From contig JANEZZ010001570.1 of NCBI GenBank assembly GCA_026122225.1, positions 1,860,001 through 1,924,000 on the forward strand: a DNA stretch of 64,000 nucleotides. The letters are read 5' to 3'. Positions 51,702 through 64,000 of the stretch are shown piece after piece. How positions within the stretch are numbered: the stretch's first letter is position 1; every line of letters begins with the position of its first letter. Both the position numbers and the translations under genes were made by a program. The notes beneath the pieces were generated by a model. That model ran no database searches and was not told where the DNA came from. It saw only the letters and a program-made list of their open reading frames with translations. This stretch comes from Heloderma charlesbogerti. Lineage: Eukaryota; Chordata; Lepidosauria; Squamata; Helodermatidae.

Positions 51702-54700
51702 CAGCCCCTGCCCCCCCCCCAATGTATGAATGTGCAAGATATTAGCATATGTCCCCTCCAGATAAATATTTAAGCCTACATATGATCCAAGATACACATG
51801 TTAAAGGGACAGTTTATTCTTGGCAGTGGCACATCTTAACAAATTTACCTGAGTGATACACACACCCACAGGTTCTGTTTCTAAGGAAGTTAGTTTTTTG
51901 GGTCACACAAGAATCAGAATGTACACAATGATGGGAATTAGCTTGGTTGCAATGAACATTTAGTCACTAATACCGCTATATGAACCCCAGTCAGGAATTA
52001 GCAACCTTGTATGCAATCAGCAATCCTATGTCCTTTAAACATGTGAGACAGAAGACCAAGTAGTGACCCAAGTACAATTTCAAGGGTGGGGAAGTGAGCT
52101 TCAAGAGTGCTCTTGAAGTCTAAATGGAGGCCAATGTTTAGAAAACTAAACTGTGGCTATGCATGCTTGCCTTTGTCCTGGTCCTGGATAGGCTGGATTA
52201 TTGTCAGGGTTGGAGTTAAGGAGATTGGAGTTCTAACTTCTAAGGCTTCGGGGTGTGGGGGGAGAGGTGAAAGAGAATGATGTCACCAAGAGAGAAGAAG
52301 GATGTTTGCTGTAGGAAACGTGCATAGCCCAGTGGCTAGCCCATATGCTGGGCCACAGTGACACAAAGGGATGGGTAGAGCTATAGGAAAAGTGAATTTA
52401 ACACTTACACACACACACAGGCCCTAGTGTCTCATGCACCTGTTCCTAGTTCTGCTTGTCTTCTTTCAGCTCTTTATTGTGAACCATTTCTATCTCTCAT
52501 CAAGATTCCCTAGAGGCTTTCAGTAAGAAGAAAAGGCCACTGAACTGGTGGAAGAGAACAAGGAACAGAAAGTGGGGGCTGGATGCAATCCCACCCACTG
52601 GCACAGGGAAGGCCTGTACTTATGTGGCCAAGCTTCTGACCAAAAGATGGGTCCAAAGATAGAACACATCTGTCCATGCAGTCACACAATCACACAATAG
52701 GAAAGCTAGTAAAAGAGGAAGAGGCTACAATTTGTAGGAAAAGGACCTACAAATTGTAGGACAGAATTTGAAAGACACCTTTCCATGGCTTTAGATAGAT
52801 CATCCTGAAGATGAAGCTGGGTTGTGGAAAAGTTCTTATAGCTACCACAGAGAAGGCACCATGGGCAAGGCCTTTAGCTGGTGCACGTCAGGCCTTGACT
52901 TCAGCAGATGCAAGACTCAGGCTACCAGAACCAGGAAAGGCTTCCTGGCAAAGGTTTTGGCAAGGCTATGCGGCAAAGTCCCAGATTCCATGGCTTGGGG
53001 AATGAATTCAGCAAGGGTCCAAGAGCCAGTGGGAATGGCAGGAACCACCAGAACAATGTGCACTAGGACCCTGGGATTATATGGGTGTTGTTTTTAATGA
53101 AAACAAAAGGGCCAGGATGAACACCAGCTTTAACACCCCCTGCTAAATCTAATCAAAATAAAAACTTCCTGTAGTGCTGCACCCAAGGGTGGGGATCTTT
53201 GCTCTGACCATCCTACTTAACAGTATTTATGCAATACCTGGGGGTATGAAACTATTTGGGTGCATTCACACCTAATGCCTGATTAAGGTGCCTGAGTTCC
53301 CACTGTGGGGTACTCCTTTTAGTATGGCGGATTAGCTTATAAGCTGTTAATAGGAGGCAGGCATTTTGGCACCCACTGCCACCCCAACCCAGTTCTTTTC
53401 TTTTAAAACAGCTCCAGCAAAATCACACAAACACACCCCGCAAATGTTAATAATCATAACCTGATTTTTGCCCTACGGTTTTCCAAGATAAGGCTGACAG
53501 GCATGGCTTCCAGTACTGGGCAAGAAGGTAGCCTCTCTGTTTATGAGCAGTTGGGTCTTTCTTGATCCTAGCCATGACATTGGTACAAGAGCAGCATCCA
53601 GGACCCCTACCACATGCATGTTCATCATAGAGGAGTTATTATTTGTACATTACCCTTAATATAAATGGTGCCATTACAGAGTTTTGTAATCAAACAAAAA
53701 GTGAGCCACCATGGGCTTTTAAAAAAAAACTAAATATCTGAGTAGGATGTTGATGGGGTATGGGCAAACAGATGTGGGCCACTGATGCCCACTTTGGCAA
53801 GATCCAAATGGCTTTCAGGGAAACCCTGGATCCCTGGTATCAGCAAATCTGAGAGCATTTAAGAAATGTTAGAGTATTGTTTATTGCTTGCTGCTGAGAG
53901 TTCACAAGGTTCCATTATCAAATGGAGCATAGCCTGATGCTCTACAACATTTATAAAAAAACAAAACAAAACATAAAATACCACTTTAGTAGCTCCAGGC
54001 CAAAAACCCATGTCTATACAGCAACATCCCTCTAGGCTCAGTCCGTTAAGTTTTATTTCAACCTCTGCTGTTTTAAAATCTGCTCTTCAAGTCTTTCCAG
54101 GAAAAGTCCAGGAAAAGTGCCTACGCAATTGAAATGTCTTGCCAATGTGTCACTTCAACAACATTAATATAATAACAGTGCACAGGCTCATTGCAGACTG
54201 TATTACCTCAACTGGTATTTGTCTCTTTCTTAAAAGGGGATGATGATGCTGTTCTCGTGCATTTTATATGTAAACGTACATTCAATTCGGGCCGTATTTT
54301 GAAAAGCGTTCTACATCCATAACTTGTTAAGTACAGTAAAACCCAGTTATTATTCACAGCTGTTATCCATTTTATTATTTCTGTAGCTCTTGCACTGAAT
54401 GGAAAATCCTTTACAATCCTCTCTTTGCTATCCTTATCATACCCTGGCCTGAATCAACAGTTCTAAAGAACCAGAGCGTCCCCGGTCTCATCTCTGAGCA
54501 GGGAATAATGCTCACAGAGAAGATAACAAGAAGCCTCCTACCATGCTGTGCTTGGATCCTGCCCTATGTGTCATTTTCAAAGAGAGTGAAAAGGGATTCT
54601 GTGCCTCTGTGTGAAATACTGTAGTAATCTAAAATTAAAATACCTATTGCTCCATAAAGCCAAATATATGACACGTATTTTAGATGCTAATTTGTTACAT

Positions 54701-54780
54701 CACACATATCCTTTGCATAACCATAAGGTTTTGGATTTGGTTTTGTTTTTTTAACAAAGAATAAAAGTGGTTATGCTTTG
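51702..54780. other. Spacer, no gene seen
   Basis: Three kilobases with only short frames. The overlapping 64- and 91-codon frames at 52811-53097 show no domain, splice context or codon pattern that I could trust. Confidence 0.5.
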
Positions 54781-54784
54781 CATG

Positions 54785-55170
54785 TTAAATGGCTCCTCTC
54801 CTCCTTGCTCTAGCTGCTCTGCATTTTGGCTAGATGGGTGATTTCACCTGTCTAGCTACAGCTTCAGGTAGGGGAGGAAAAGGCCCTGGAGACCCAATAG
54901 GAAGCTGTGTAAATCAGCTTCTACCATCTCCTCCCTTCCCCCAGGACCAACCCCTTTTTCCCCATCTCCACACTCCATTTCTGAGAGTGGAGACATAGCC
55001 GGTGAGGAGAGAGCTGTACCGGCTATGAGCGGGAGGGGGCAGGGAGTGCCATTTCTGGGCTCCAAGGTCAGGGCTGTGGTTCTGAACTCAGATCCCAGAA
55101 ACCAAACAATCCTATGTCCCCCAAGATGCTGTCTAAGGGTCATAGGATTACTTTCTAAGTCACCTTGAAC
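54785..55170. mobile_element. Non-autonomous element, family I copy 3 (diverged)
   Basis: Shares the CCTATG, GATGCTGTCTAAGGGTCATA and CCAAGGTCAGGGC words and the layout of 58313-58737 and 21697-22131. Ends are degraded. Confidence 0.55.
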
Positions 55171-56190
55171 CACTTACTCTTTTTCAGCCTAACCTACTCA
55201 TAAGGATGGACACCAGTCAGTTTCACTTCCATGTGTTTTCATAAGTCTGTCCCATTTCTACATTAACCTGCAATAAAAAAATCAACATGAAATGTCAAAT
55301 TTAAATACTTCTATGAGTTCATATTTTTTAATGTATTGTCTCACAAAATACAGATTTCTACTTGTATTTTTAAAATACACATTTTGATATATTTTTGAGC
55401 CAAGAATAGAGATGTTGGAGAAATCTGCAATGAATCAAAATGACACTGAATTTCTGTGAATCCATCCTGTGGAATCTGTGGACCATCGGCTTTTCAGAGT
55501 CATGTGGATTCCATGGACTTGCAGATCATTTTTAAACTTTCCATTATCGTACACAAATTTGGTTGTACAAAACTATGGAAGTTGTGTAAAAAGTATGTGC
55601 CATTTTTTAACACACACAATTCATACATTTCTGATCTCTCTTCAGCCTCTGCAGTATCATCACAGTTTTTGTGCACTCTGTTCATTGATTTTACACTGAC
55701 CAAAGGGGAAAAAAGCAGTATATCATGCACCGGTGAAATTTATGTAAATGCTGATGTTTTTGGGGTTTTTTCTGGAGGGGGAAAAATGTCAGCATCCATC
55801 CGTGAGTGGATGATGGAGTGAAGAATGCCTGACAATCTGCACACAAACGGAGCAGATTTGACAAGATCTTTATGTCCTTAGCCAAGAACTGCATCGCGAA
55901 ACTCAGAAAATTGGAAAATCCAAAGGGTAGCTCTCTTCTTATCTGTACATTGGTCTTGGGGGCGCAGATCAGGTCACTTTGCCCTGAATTTCACAAAGGT
56001 CAAATTAATTCCTCAATCATCTATACAGGTTTGCCATGAGAATTAAATGAAAGATGAGAAGTGAACCATGGAGGTAAGTTGGGATAAATACAACAGCAAG
56101 ATTTTCTTTTTACATCAAATTACTTCCCAGCATAAAATTATAAGTAATTAAAATAATAAATGCATGGTGTTCTTATTTTCAGGGTAAAAA
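55171..56190. other. Spacer, no gene seen
   Basis: The 121-codon frame at 55456-55821 has no recognisable domain, and its opposite strand is also open in places. It is treated as chance. Confidence 0.5.
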
Positions 56191-56194
56191 AAGA

Positions 56195-56395
56195 TGAACT
56201 GTGTGCTACTTCATACTGAGTTAAACCCGTAGTCCAACTAGCTCAATATGATTTACAATACCTAGCAGCACTTTTCCAGGATTTCAGACATGTTTCTCTC
56301 TGAGAATTACTTGGAGATGCCAGGGATTGAACCCAGGACCTTCTGCATGCAAATATGCTCTACCACTGAGCTAGAGTCCCACCTCATATTTGAAA
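56195..56395 (-). mobile_element. Lizard tRNA-derived SINE
   Basis: On the minus strand: CTAGCTCAGTGGTAGAGCAT (A box), GGTCCTGGGTTCAATCCCTG (B box), then a body ending CTAGTTGGACTACGGGTTTA and CTCAGTATGAAGTAGC. Same family as 20900-21040 and 21395-21540. Confidence 0.85.
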
Positions 56396-56469
56396 TTATT
56401 AATGACACGCCAAGGACATGTGAGAGGTAAGCTTATAGAGTTGCTACCAAACTTTTTCCCTAATGAGAG

Positions 56470-56895
56470 ATTTAAAGTAATTTCGAGGAGGCTGGACCCT
56501 ATCAGGTGAGGAATTTCAAGAAAAGGCAATGAGTTTTGATACCTCCCTGGTGAGGTTCGCCTGGCACCTACACTGTATTCCTTTCGGCGCCAGGTGAAGA
56601 CCTTTTTATTTTCCCAGGCATTTTAGCATTTTAGCTTTCTAGACTTTTGGCTTTGCTGTTTGAAATCTGTATTTTAAATTCCTGCACTGCTGCCAGGTTT
56701 TATTGTGGTTGTATTGTTATATTGTGGTTTTAATGTTCTATATATTTTAAATTGTTTTATTGTGTGCCGTTTGGTTTTAATTTTTGTGAACCGCCCAGAG
56801 ACCTTCGGCTATTGGGTGGTATAGAAATGAAATGAATGAATGAATAAATGAATGAATGAATGAATGAATAAATAAATAAATAAATAAATAAGAGT
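56470..56895 (+). mobile_element. L2-type LINE 3' fragment
   Basis: End of ORF2 (RRQVKTFLFSQAF and a stop near 56622), then an AT-rich 3' UTR ending GTGAACCGCCCAGAGACCTT and a tail of AATG and AATA units. 5'-truncated. Confidence 0.8.
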
Positions 56896-58310
56896 AGTGA
56901 AAATTTCACTCAGCTGAGGCAGACATCGCTATCGACAAGTTTCTTTATTTTTGAGCCATTTTGCCTTTTTCTGTTTTGGTTAGAAATTTGCACCCTTCCA
57001 TTAGAAATTCACACACACTGCCCTCATCTCCAAAATGATTCAACATGTGTTTAAACTGCAGCCCGAATGATGTTCAAAAGCCCTTATTTCATGAGGAACA
57101 TGGGCTAGGTGCCTGCAGTTATATTTCCCTAATACTTCATTCTTATATTACCTACATGAGTACAGGGCAGGCATTTACATTTTTAATTTCTCAGGGTACT
57201 GGCATATGTAATGCTTAAATATTTCAAATTCAGAATGTGTCTTTGGGGAAGACATGGTACAATGTCTTGTTTTGCGTTTTAAGATCTTCTGCAGCTTGCC
57301 CCTTTGGACTGAAGATAGAACAATAAGCTATCCTTTTGTATTGCCTTTTTAGTCTCTTTTGTCTCACTTGAAGACAGTCTCATCACACAATAATACTGGG
57401 GTTATGTAAGAGGTCAGGTTATTCACCTTTGTCAGATAGGAAGTATGGGTAATCAATTTACTGTTAAGAAAGATAATTACTAGATTGGATATCTGGCTGA
57501 AACAAGTGTTTGAATTATCCACAGAGAATTCTTTTCTACAGCTCATTCATCACCTGTCCAAGTGTACATATAATTTCTGTGATAAATTACAAAAGTGTGG
57601 TCTGTGACCTTGTTGTATATTTAGACAATACTAGTTACACTGAAACAGCAACACTGAAAATGACTAGGTTACACTCACACTGTAAATCTGAAAAGCAGCA
57701 TTGAAAGACAAAGTCGTTAAGCAAGCTAAACCTTTTGAGGTGAAAAGTAAGATTTACAATCCAGTATTTGTATCGTATTTTATTTTAAAAATCTAAATAA
57801 AATATATTGAGAATCATCCTAGTTTGAATTTCTCCATCAATGAAAAATCCCCATTAATGCAAGCACTGACACTTACAAATTATGTTTTAATATATGAAGT
57901 AATTTTGGCTAATCCCCTTTCCCACTGCAGTCCCCAGTCCCATGGAACAGCTTTTCAGGGGGCACATAGGGGGCTGCAAGGGACTGCTAATTACAAATCT
58001 GGACCCAACCCAATGTTTTTGTCTTGTAGTAATGCCTCTTTTGTTAACCAGCTTCTGTGTTTTCACTAAACTACAATAGATAGTGATGATTAAATTCAAA
58101 GACACGTAGTTTTCTAGCAAGCCATACAGCTAACATCATCATATGCTCCTAGTTCCTGATTTCTGCCTATTTTGTCCCTATTCTTGACCTTTGGGGGATG
58201 TTTGGTTAGTGCAGATTTTTGGCATCATCCTTCAGGGTTCAGCTTCCTTCTCCAGAACTATAGAAGTTAAGTCTCTAGGGTCCAAAGCAGACATTACGTT
58301 AACATTTGGA
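56896..58310. other. Spacer, no gene seen
   Basis: AT-rich, frames under 85 codons, nothing recognised. Confidence 0.5.
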
Positions 58311-58312
58311 GG

Positions 58313-58737
58313 GTTAGGGAGCAATCCTATGGCCACTAGACACTGTCTAGAGGGTCATAGGATATGCTCTTTTCTGGGAACCAACCTGAGAGCCTGTGCT
58401 CCAAGGTCGGTTCCCGGAAAACCAACCTCCTCCCTCGTCCACATTGCCTCAGAGGCAGCACGGACAAGCCCCGTCCTCCACACTCATAAGGGGACACGCT
58501 CATTCTGGGGCGGGGATAGTGGAGCTGTGCATACAACACATCCAATGTGTTTTACAGCAGCTTCCTCTCCTGGTTGGGCCCCCCACCTCTAGACAGCCGA
58601 AAACGGCTGTCTAGCTAAAAACAGCAAGGCAGGAGAGGTGCAAAGGTAATGATCCCCCTATCTCCTGCCTTGCTTTGGATAGGCGGTTCCCTCTGAGTTT
58701 GGAGGCAGCCACCTATCTAGTTAAGATTGCGCCCTAA
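58313..58737. mobile_element. Non-autonomous inverted-repeat element, family I copy 2
   Basis: Starts TTAGGGAGCAATCCTATGGC and ends AAGATTGCGCCCTAA, about 425 bp. Largely the reverse complement of 21697-22131. A small internal palindrome, TAGACAGCCGAAAACGGCTGTCTA, is at about 58592-58615. No coding potential. Confidence 0.7.
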
Positions 58738-60528
58738 GGGAAGTAAACCCTTTCTCGCACTGTGGGCCTGATCCAGATCAGGGTCATACACTTGCAATTT
58801 CTATTGCAAAACAGTGAACAATAAGCAAATGGATCACTATTTTGCAATAAAAATTGCAGGCGTGGGTTAAAGATTCTAATCTAAATCAGGCCCCTTGCAC
58901 CTACCCTAGCATAAAAATGAAAACAAACAAACAAACCTGCAACTGCTAGCTATGTTTTTAAAGTAATGTCTATTTTTGGCTGAGTGAGTATGTGTATCAA
59001 CACAGGGCCAAAGCTATAAATTATAGTTCCTGTCATGTGCTGGGCCTGTATCTGTTTTATTATATGGTTTTAAGGTTGTTTTAAACATTTCACTACGTAT
59101 TTGTTCATGACCTTTGTTTTCTGAGTTTTTTAAACCACCCAGGTTGATTCCAGAAAGGCGGTACAGAAATGCAAGGAATAAATGAACAAATAAACAAATA
59201 ATAGATGGCTGTGTATATTGTTGCTTTCTTATGCAGTTGCAGTTTTTACTGTTGCAAAGTACATGCATTAGAAGGGCAGGATATTGAATTAAAAATACCT
59301 ACCTGCATACATATACTCCCATCATACTTTTTCTGATGTGTTTTCACACCTCAGGAAAAACACCTGTGGGAAGCTGGAATCCTGAGAATGAACAACTAGT
59401 GGGCAGACTAGGGGCGGGGGGGAGATAAAATACTTAATACTTTGCCTGTTCTCTGTTCATCTGCTCATAATTGTCTTCTGGTTAGAATAAGCTACTTTCT
59501 CGCCCAGGGGGTGGAGTGAGGGGGGAGATCACGTGGCTGTGGCACAAGCCCAATAAGGAAAGTCTAAAATAGTTGGGGCTTTTGAGAGAGAGAGAGAGAG
59601 AGAGAGAATATTTATCAGCTGGTACAAGACTGTAGTTTATAAGATTATGAATCTGATTATACAATTATGAGGGAATTGACAGAACTAAATGTTTCACTGT
59701 CTATTTCAGTGAAGTCAACTGAGGTTCAGGTTAGACAAAATACAGAATTAACTTATATAATTTACCAACACATTGTGGTTGTGGCCACTAGCACAATGCA
59801 TGGAGAAGGAAGTTTAATCCTTTCTTCCTCAGCTGCTCGCTCTTCCAAATCCCCCCCCACACCCCAAATGTGGCTATTAAAGAAAGAAAAATTGAGCTTG
59901 TTTTTGTTTTGTTTTCTTTAACAGCCGGGGGGGGGGGTTTCAGGGGGGAGCAGCTCCCCACACACAGTAGTCCTGATCCATATCAGACCCCCATGTGTTT
60001 ATTATACAGATCTGCCCTGTTTAGCTACTACTCAGTTCTAGAGACACCACAGAGACGTGGAAACCAGAATGTGAAAAAAGGCATATTAAAAATAACTCTT
60101 GTCTTAAATTTGGCCTTAAAAACATGCAGTGTGCTCCCTGCCAGTTCACAGTATAATTCATGTACTACCTGAGCCCCATGTACTTAACATTTAGCTAAAA
60201 ACAAAACAAAGCGCCAATGAAAGATATCTAAATACAGAATGTTCCATTACCACTAAATCAGTCTCAAAAGGAGGCAACACTGGAAGTATTAAATGAACCA
60301 AGTTACTAAGTGCAACACAGTTCGCAATTAGAAGAAATTACAATTACAGCACCACTAAGCCTGAAAAAAAACCTGTCCGACCTGTCCCTCAAAACCACAA
60401 GCTCAATTTTAGTATAAAATTTAATGATTATTATTAGGTGTGAAAATTTTATGTATCGATTCAATAATTTTTCATTAGTAGAACTATTATTCTTTGTACA
60501 GACACAGACACAAAATACACTCAACAAC
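58738..60528. other. Spacer with an L2-like tail, no gene
   Basis: Positions 59010-59205 end AACCACCCAGGTTGATTCCA, GGCGGTACAGAAATGCAAGG and AATAAA-type repeats, a degraded L2-like 3' end (+). A (GA)n run lies at 59583-59607. No gene seen. Confidence 0.5.
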
Positions 60529-60630
60529 TTACTGTGCTATCCTATAAACATGTCTACTCAGAAGTAAGACCCATCAGTTCAATGGGACTTACTCACAGGT
60601 AAATGTGTGCATAGGATTGCAGCCTTAAAT
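60529..60630. repeat. MITE-like repeat with CTCAGAAGTAAG
   Basis: CTATCCTATAAACATGTCTA and TGTGCATAGGATTGCAGCCT form imperfect inverted ends, with CAGTTCAATGGGACTTACTC between. Related to 22132-22216. Confidence 0.6.
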
Positions 60631-62009
60631 ATTCATATGGAAATGAATGAGTAATTCACTGCACTCAAGGTCACCACCGCATGTGTGTGTGTGGGGGGGG
60701 GAGGGGGTGCCTTGTGTACATGACACTGCTCGTGACTTCGGTATCAGGGTGGGTTTTGCTCCTACTCAACCTACTATTGTGGAAAGGTTTCCTGTTTTCC
60801 ATACGTGCCAAATGGCTCAGTTAAGTCCAAGATTATCTGGAGAGCACAGGCTCTGCTGCTGTTGTTGGAAAAAGTTACCCCACAATTTGGTCTTTCCTTT
60901 TGCCACTGTCAAGCCATAGCATTGAAGGGAAAAAAAGTGAGGTGAGGAGACTTAAGCCTCATCTGCAGCAAGTTTTTTCTCTCTTCCCTCTCTTAGGCCA
61001 TTTCTACATGAGGCATTTATTGTGAGCTCATGATTGGTCACTCACAGAAGTTTGCGGGTCCTATACATGATGTCGTCATCCTCCAGGACACCTCCCACTC
61101 TTTGCAACCTTTATCTCGTTGTTGTTGTTCTTTATGACAATGAAAGTCCAATGTTTTCCCTCCTCCCACTATGAATCTATGTGTACTAATTGGTGCTTTA
61201 TTGCAGCAGTATCACAGTGCCATCTAGTGGCTTTATAATGAAACATATAGAACTTGCCCAGAAAGAAAAAAAACAGAACATCACATGGAAAGGTGCCGAG
61301 CATAATCCTGCAAGGAATCTGGAAGCAGAAGCCCTGATAAAGTTGTGCAATTTTAGCTTCATATAGAGAAGCCTTTAGCCACATCACCTGTCTTCAGAGA
61401 GAGCTACCCTACTGCTATAGGAAAGAGGCTGGCTGGTTTCAAGACCCAATAGAGGGCCTGAAATATCTGCTATTTCTGTCCACGTACAGAGCTGTTTTCC
61501 CTCTCTGCATAGCCATACCCACCTCTTGGTCACACCATCAAAGACCAAGAACTGTGTGGTCTTCAGCAAGAAAATAGGTCAAAACCCAGAGGCACAAATA
61601 TGGTGAATAAGGCTTCCCTAGAGATCCACCACTCATGGCTGTAAAATCTTAGGGTGGGGAAAGGTTCCCCTTTGGTTAACCTGGCTCACACACCTAGAGT
61701 TCTGGGGATTGTGGGGGTAGTGGTTCAGCAACATCTCTCTCAGCACTGGCCGAGTCAGGCTCACCCAAAAGTTAATGCAGGTTAATGACCTGTATTATGA
61801 CAGTGTTTCCTGCAGTCATAAGTTACATTGACAATATCTGTTTTGTTCAGTCTTAATACAGTTGTGGCCTTTGTTAGCCCAGTGACTAGTGACTCACCTC
61901 TTTATTCTGGGGTGTGGGTGCTACAACTATGATGCACATAGTTAAAGAAATCATTATGACTGCAAAGACCATGTACAATTGCATGTTTGCATGGCTTCCC
62001 TGTTTAAAC
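60631..62009. other. Spacer, no gene seen
   Basis: Frames under 95 codons, no recognisable domains or named repeats. Confidence 0.5.
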
Positions 62010-62363
62010 AACTTAAATAGGGGTGTCAAACCTCTTTCAGCCCAAAGGCCAAATTCATTTTCAGATAAGCTCTTGGGGGCTGCATTTCAGTGGTGGGTTG
62101 GGCCAAACACAAAAGGAAGCAGGGCCAAAAATACCACCCTGCCTCCATATTATCAGCATGTTGTATCTTAAAGCAACTAAGCCTTAGGAGAGGCATTTCA
62201 ACTGTTTAGAATGGGAGGGGGGTTTCTACGCAAAAGCCAGGAAACTACCAAATGATCAACAGCTGGGGGAAGAGGGTGGAGTCAGGGGAAAAGGGGTGAC
62301 TATCTGGTGTACCCCAGAAGGCCAGACCCCACAGGCCTGAGGTTGAACACCCCTGAACTAAAC
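62010..62363. mobile_element. hAT-like MITE
   Basis: Body 62018-62355, from TAGGGGTGTCAAACC to GGTTGAACACCCCTG, with AACTTAAA and AACTAAAC outside (six of eight positions). No transposase. Confidence 0.65.
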
Positions 62364-62461
62364 ACATCTCGAATCAAATGTATGATATAAAATTGCACTA
62401 TTTGAGACAAATCCCTTTACACCATAACAACACTGGATATAACAATGTTTGCTCTTTGTAT

Positions 62462-62712
62462 ATTTTATTTATTTATTTATTGCATTTATATCCCGCCTTT
62501 TTTCCTCTTGCAAGGAACCCAAGGCGGCTTACATTATCCTCCTCCTCTCCGTTTTCTCCTCACAACAACAGCCCGGTGAGGTAGGTTGGGATGAGAGTCT
62601 GTGACTGGCTCAAAGTCAGCCAGTGAGCTTCCATGGCTGAGTGGGGACTAGAACCTGGCTCTCCCAGCTCCCAGTCCATCACTCTCACCACTACACTACA
62701 CTGGCTCTCATT
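62462..62712 (-). mobile_element. Sauria-type tRNA-derived SINE
   Basis: Inverse of the 51484 family and more complete: on the minus strand the A-box side is at 62712 (AGAGCCAGTGTAGTGTAGTG), followed by GTTCTAGTCCCCACTCAGCC, CAACCTACCTCACCGGGC, CCGCCTTGGGTTCCTTGC and ATATAAATGCAATAAATAAA. Confidence 0.88.
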
Positions 62713-63164
62713 TTTATCTGCTTTATTTTGAATGTAAAAGTTCCGTGCACTCCTTTCAAGAAAAGATAAAATCAGTAAAACTGTAGTTGAACAGTTGTTG
62801 GTCTTGTACAAATGAATAGCTGCAAATGAAGGGTTTGTGCATAGGAAAAGTAAAAGGAACCCAGTGTTTCCTTCAGTGCCGTAATCAAACAAGATCAATA
62901 AGGAAAGGCAAAAAGGTCCACAGTGTGTTTATAAAGCTAAAGCTCAGCACAAAAGATATTGATAAAGAATGATAATGTAGGAAGATAATCTATGTGATTT
63001 ATGATGAGGCAGTTTTGCCTTTGCAGTTTTCTCCTCCCACCTTCCCCAAAGTGTCCTTGCACTCAATATGTCCAGCTGTATGCATGGGACACTGGTATAG
63101 TATGTAGAACTGATGAGTGGCAATGCACCACTCCACTACTGTTTCAAGTTCACATTTCGGTCTT

Positions 63165-63310
63165 TTGCGACAGCAGTCTTTCCCAACCTGATGCCCTCCA
63201 GATGTTTTGGACTACAACAAGCAGGGTTCCTGAACACTGCCCATGCTGGCCTGTTGGGAATTAATGCCCACCACACCTGGAGGTTAACAGGTTGGCGAAG
63301 GCTGTGGTAC
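63165..63310. repeat. Short MITE-like repeat
   Basis: CCCAACCTGATGCCCTCCAG, TTTTGGACTACAAC and CCCATGCTGGCCTGTTGGGA, with inverse-like words at the right (CACCTGGAGG). Same group as 45220-45335 and 63898-64000. Confidence 0.6.
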
Positions 63311-63339
63311 AGCATGGAAATTTTGGCATTTGCCTGGCA

Positions 63340-63562
63340 TGCACGTATTAGGATGTGTATAAGTATTAGGATACCTCCAGTATCAGAGGCAGCATGCCTA
63401 TGTTCACCAGTTGCTGGGGAACACGGGCGGGAGGGTGCTGTTGCACTCATGTCCTGCTTGTGTGTTTCCTGTGGGCAGCTGGCTGGTCACTGTGTGAACA
63501 GAATGCTGGACTAGATGGACCCTTGGTCTGATCCAGCAGGGCTCTTCTTATGTTCTTATGTG
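63340..63562 (+). repeat. Lizard interspersed repeat with TCTTATGTTCTTATG end
   Basis: Contains CAGAGGCAGCATGCCTATGT, CACCAGTTGCTGGGGAACAC, TGGACTAGATGGACCCTTGG and TCCAGCAGGGCTCTTCTTAT. I know these words as a common lizard repeat; the direct TTCTTATG repeat at the end suggests a LINE-related terminus. Confidence 0.6.
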
Positions 63563-63897
63563 TTGAAGCGGTCAGCAGGGCAGAATTTGATGGGTTTGGA
63601 TGTTCACAAATGGACCGACAGAGGGTATGTGAGTGATATGTACATTCACTTTTTACATTTCTAGTATCATGTGTGAGGTTCAAACTCTCACTTCTCCCAC
63701 AGCTGATGACCAGGGAGATGCAAAACTTCTTACTTTTCACATTAAGCATGAAAAGAGGAAGTGCGACTCACATCTTTTTCCTCTGTCGGTGCTCCTAGGT
63801 GTTCTGCCTACCTTCAGTCTAGCAGATCCATGTCTTTATTATCATCCTCATATATATGGTACTAGCCTGATTTGTGAATCAAATCAGCACTCTGCAT

Positions 63898-64000
63898 AGA
63901 TCCAGGTGTTTTGGTCTGCAATTCCCACCATCCCTGACCATTGACTATGCTGGCTCAGCTGATGGAAATTGTAGTCCAAAGCATCTGGAGGAAGGCTTAT
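63898..64000. repeat. Short MITE-like repeat (cut by the window end)
   Basis: GATCCAGGTGTTTTGGTCTG, CCATCCCTGACCATTGAC and ATGGAAATTGTAGTCCAAAG: imperfect inverted repeat arms. Confidence 0.6.

Noticed and set aside
52811..53097. Overlapping 64- and 91-codon frames
   Set aside because: Two frames overlap with no conserved motif; chance frames in moderately GC-rich spacer.
55456..55821. 121-codon frame that could be a host exon
   Set aside because: No domain, no splice signals that I trust, low-complexity AT-rich context, and partly open on the opposite strand too.

Overview
This window looks like repeat-dense, non-genic DNA from a squamate reptile (probably a lizard). The evidence is the mixture of repeats: CR1 and L2 LINEs, a Sauria-type tRNA SINE with an (AAAT)n tail, other tRNA-derived lizard SINEs, a chromodomain Ty3/gypsy element, a Ngaro-type tyrosine-recombinase retrotransposon with an SGNH hydrolase ORF, an endogenous retrovirus fragment and many hAT-like non-autonomous elements. 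I found no convincing host exon, tRNA, rRNA or CRISPR array. Every long coding frame that I can assign belongs to a mobile element.

Layout. 1-4193: a full-span but dead CR1 LINE (+), flanked by one palindromic hAT-like element (1-368) and split by another (1078-2000). 4200-8300: AT-rich DNA with small repeats, including a 330-350 bp duplicated unit inside an inverted-repeat element. 8301-18779: a four-deep nest. A retroviral 3' LTR plus env remnant on the minus strand was split by an L2 LINE (8667-11866). Next to the L2 tail sits a palindromic hAT-like element (11875-18357), and inside that a near-complete chromovirus (12001-17564) with 530-bp LTRs about 2-3% apart by eye. 18790-19610: the env remnant and a diverged LTR related to the chromovirus. 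19690-27150: further repeats, including a hAT-like element nested within another (22278-23976).

27237-28731: two palindromic hAT-like elements separated by 24 bp. 28865-35574: an old, degenerate Ngaro copy (+) with a GC-rich 173-bp tandem array in its 5' part. 36441-42798: a second Ngaro copy in the opposite orientation whose four ORFs (Gag, RT-RNase H, tyrosine recombinase, SGNH hydrolase) are all open. The two copies lie tail to tail, 866 bp apart. 42839-44076: a truncated CR1 (-). 44077-64000: mostly unassigned sequence with scattered MITEs, SINEs, LINE tails and microsatellites.

The least explained structure is the set of hAT-like elements (five copies here, plus a more distant relative) with 8-bp target duplications. 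Each is almost entirely a long inverted repeat built from smaller palindromes. All five close copies share the core CTACGTAAA or a CTACATAAA variant, and most also carry GCAAATGGC-type words. The most intact coding unit is the minus-strand Ngaro, although its recombinase has Cys in place of the expected catalytic Arg.
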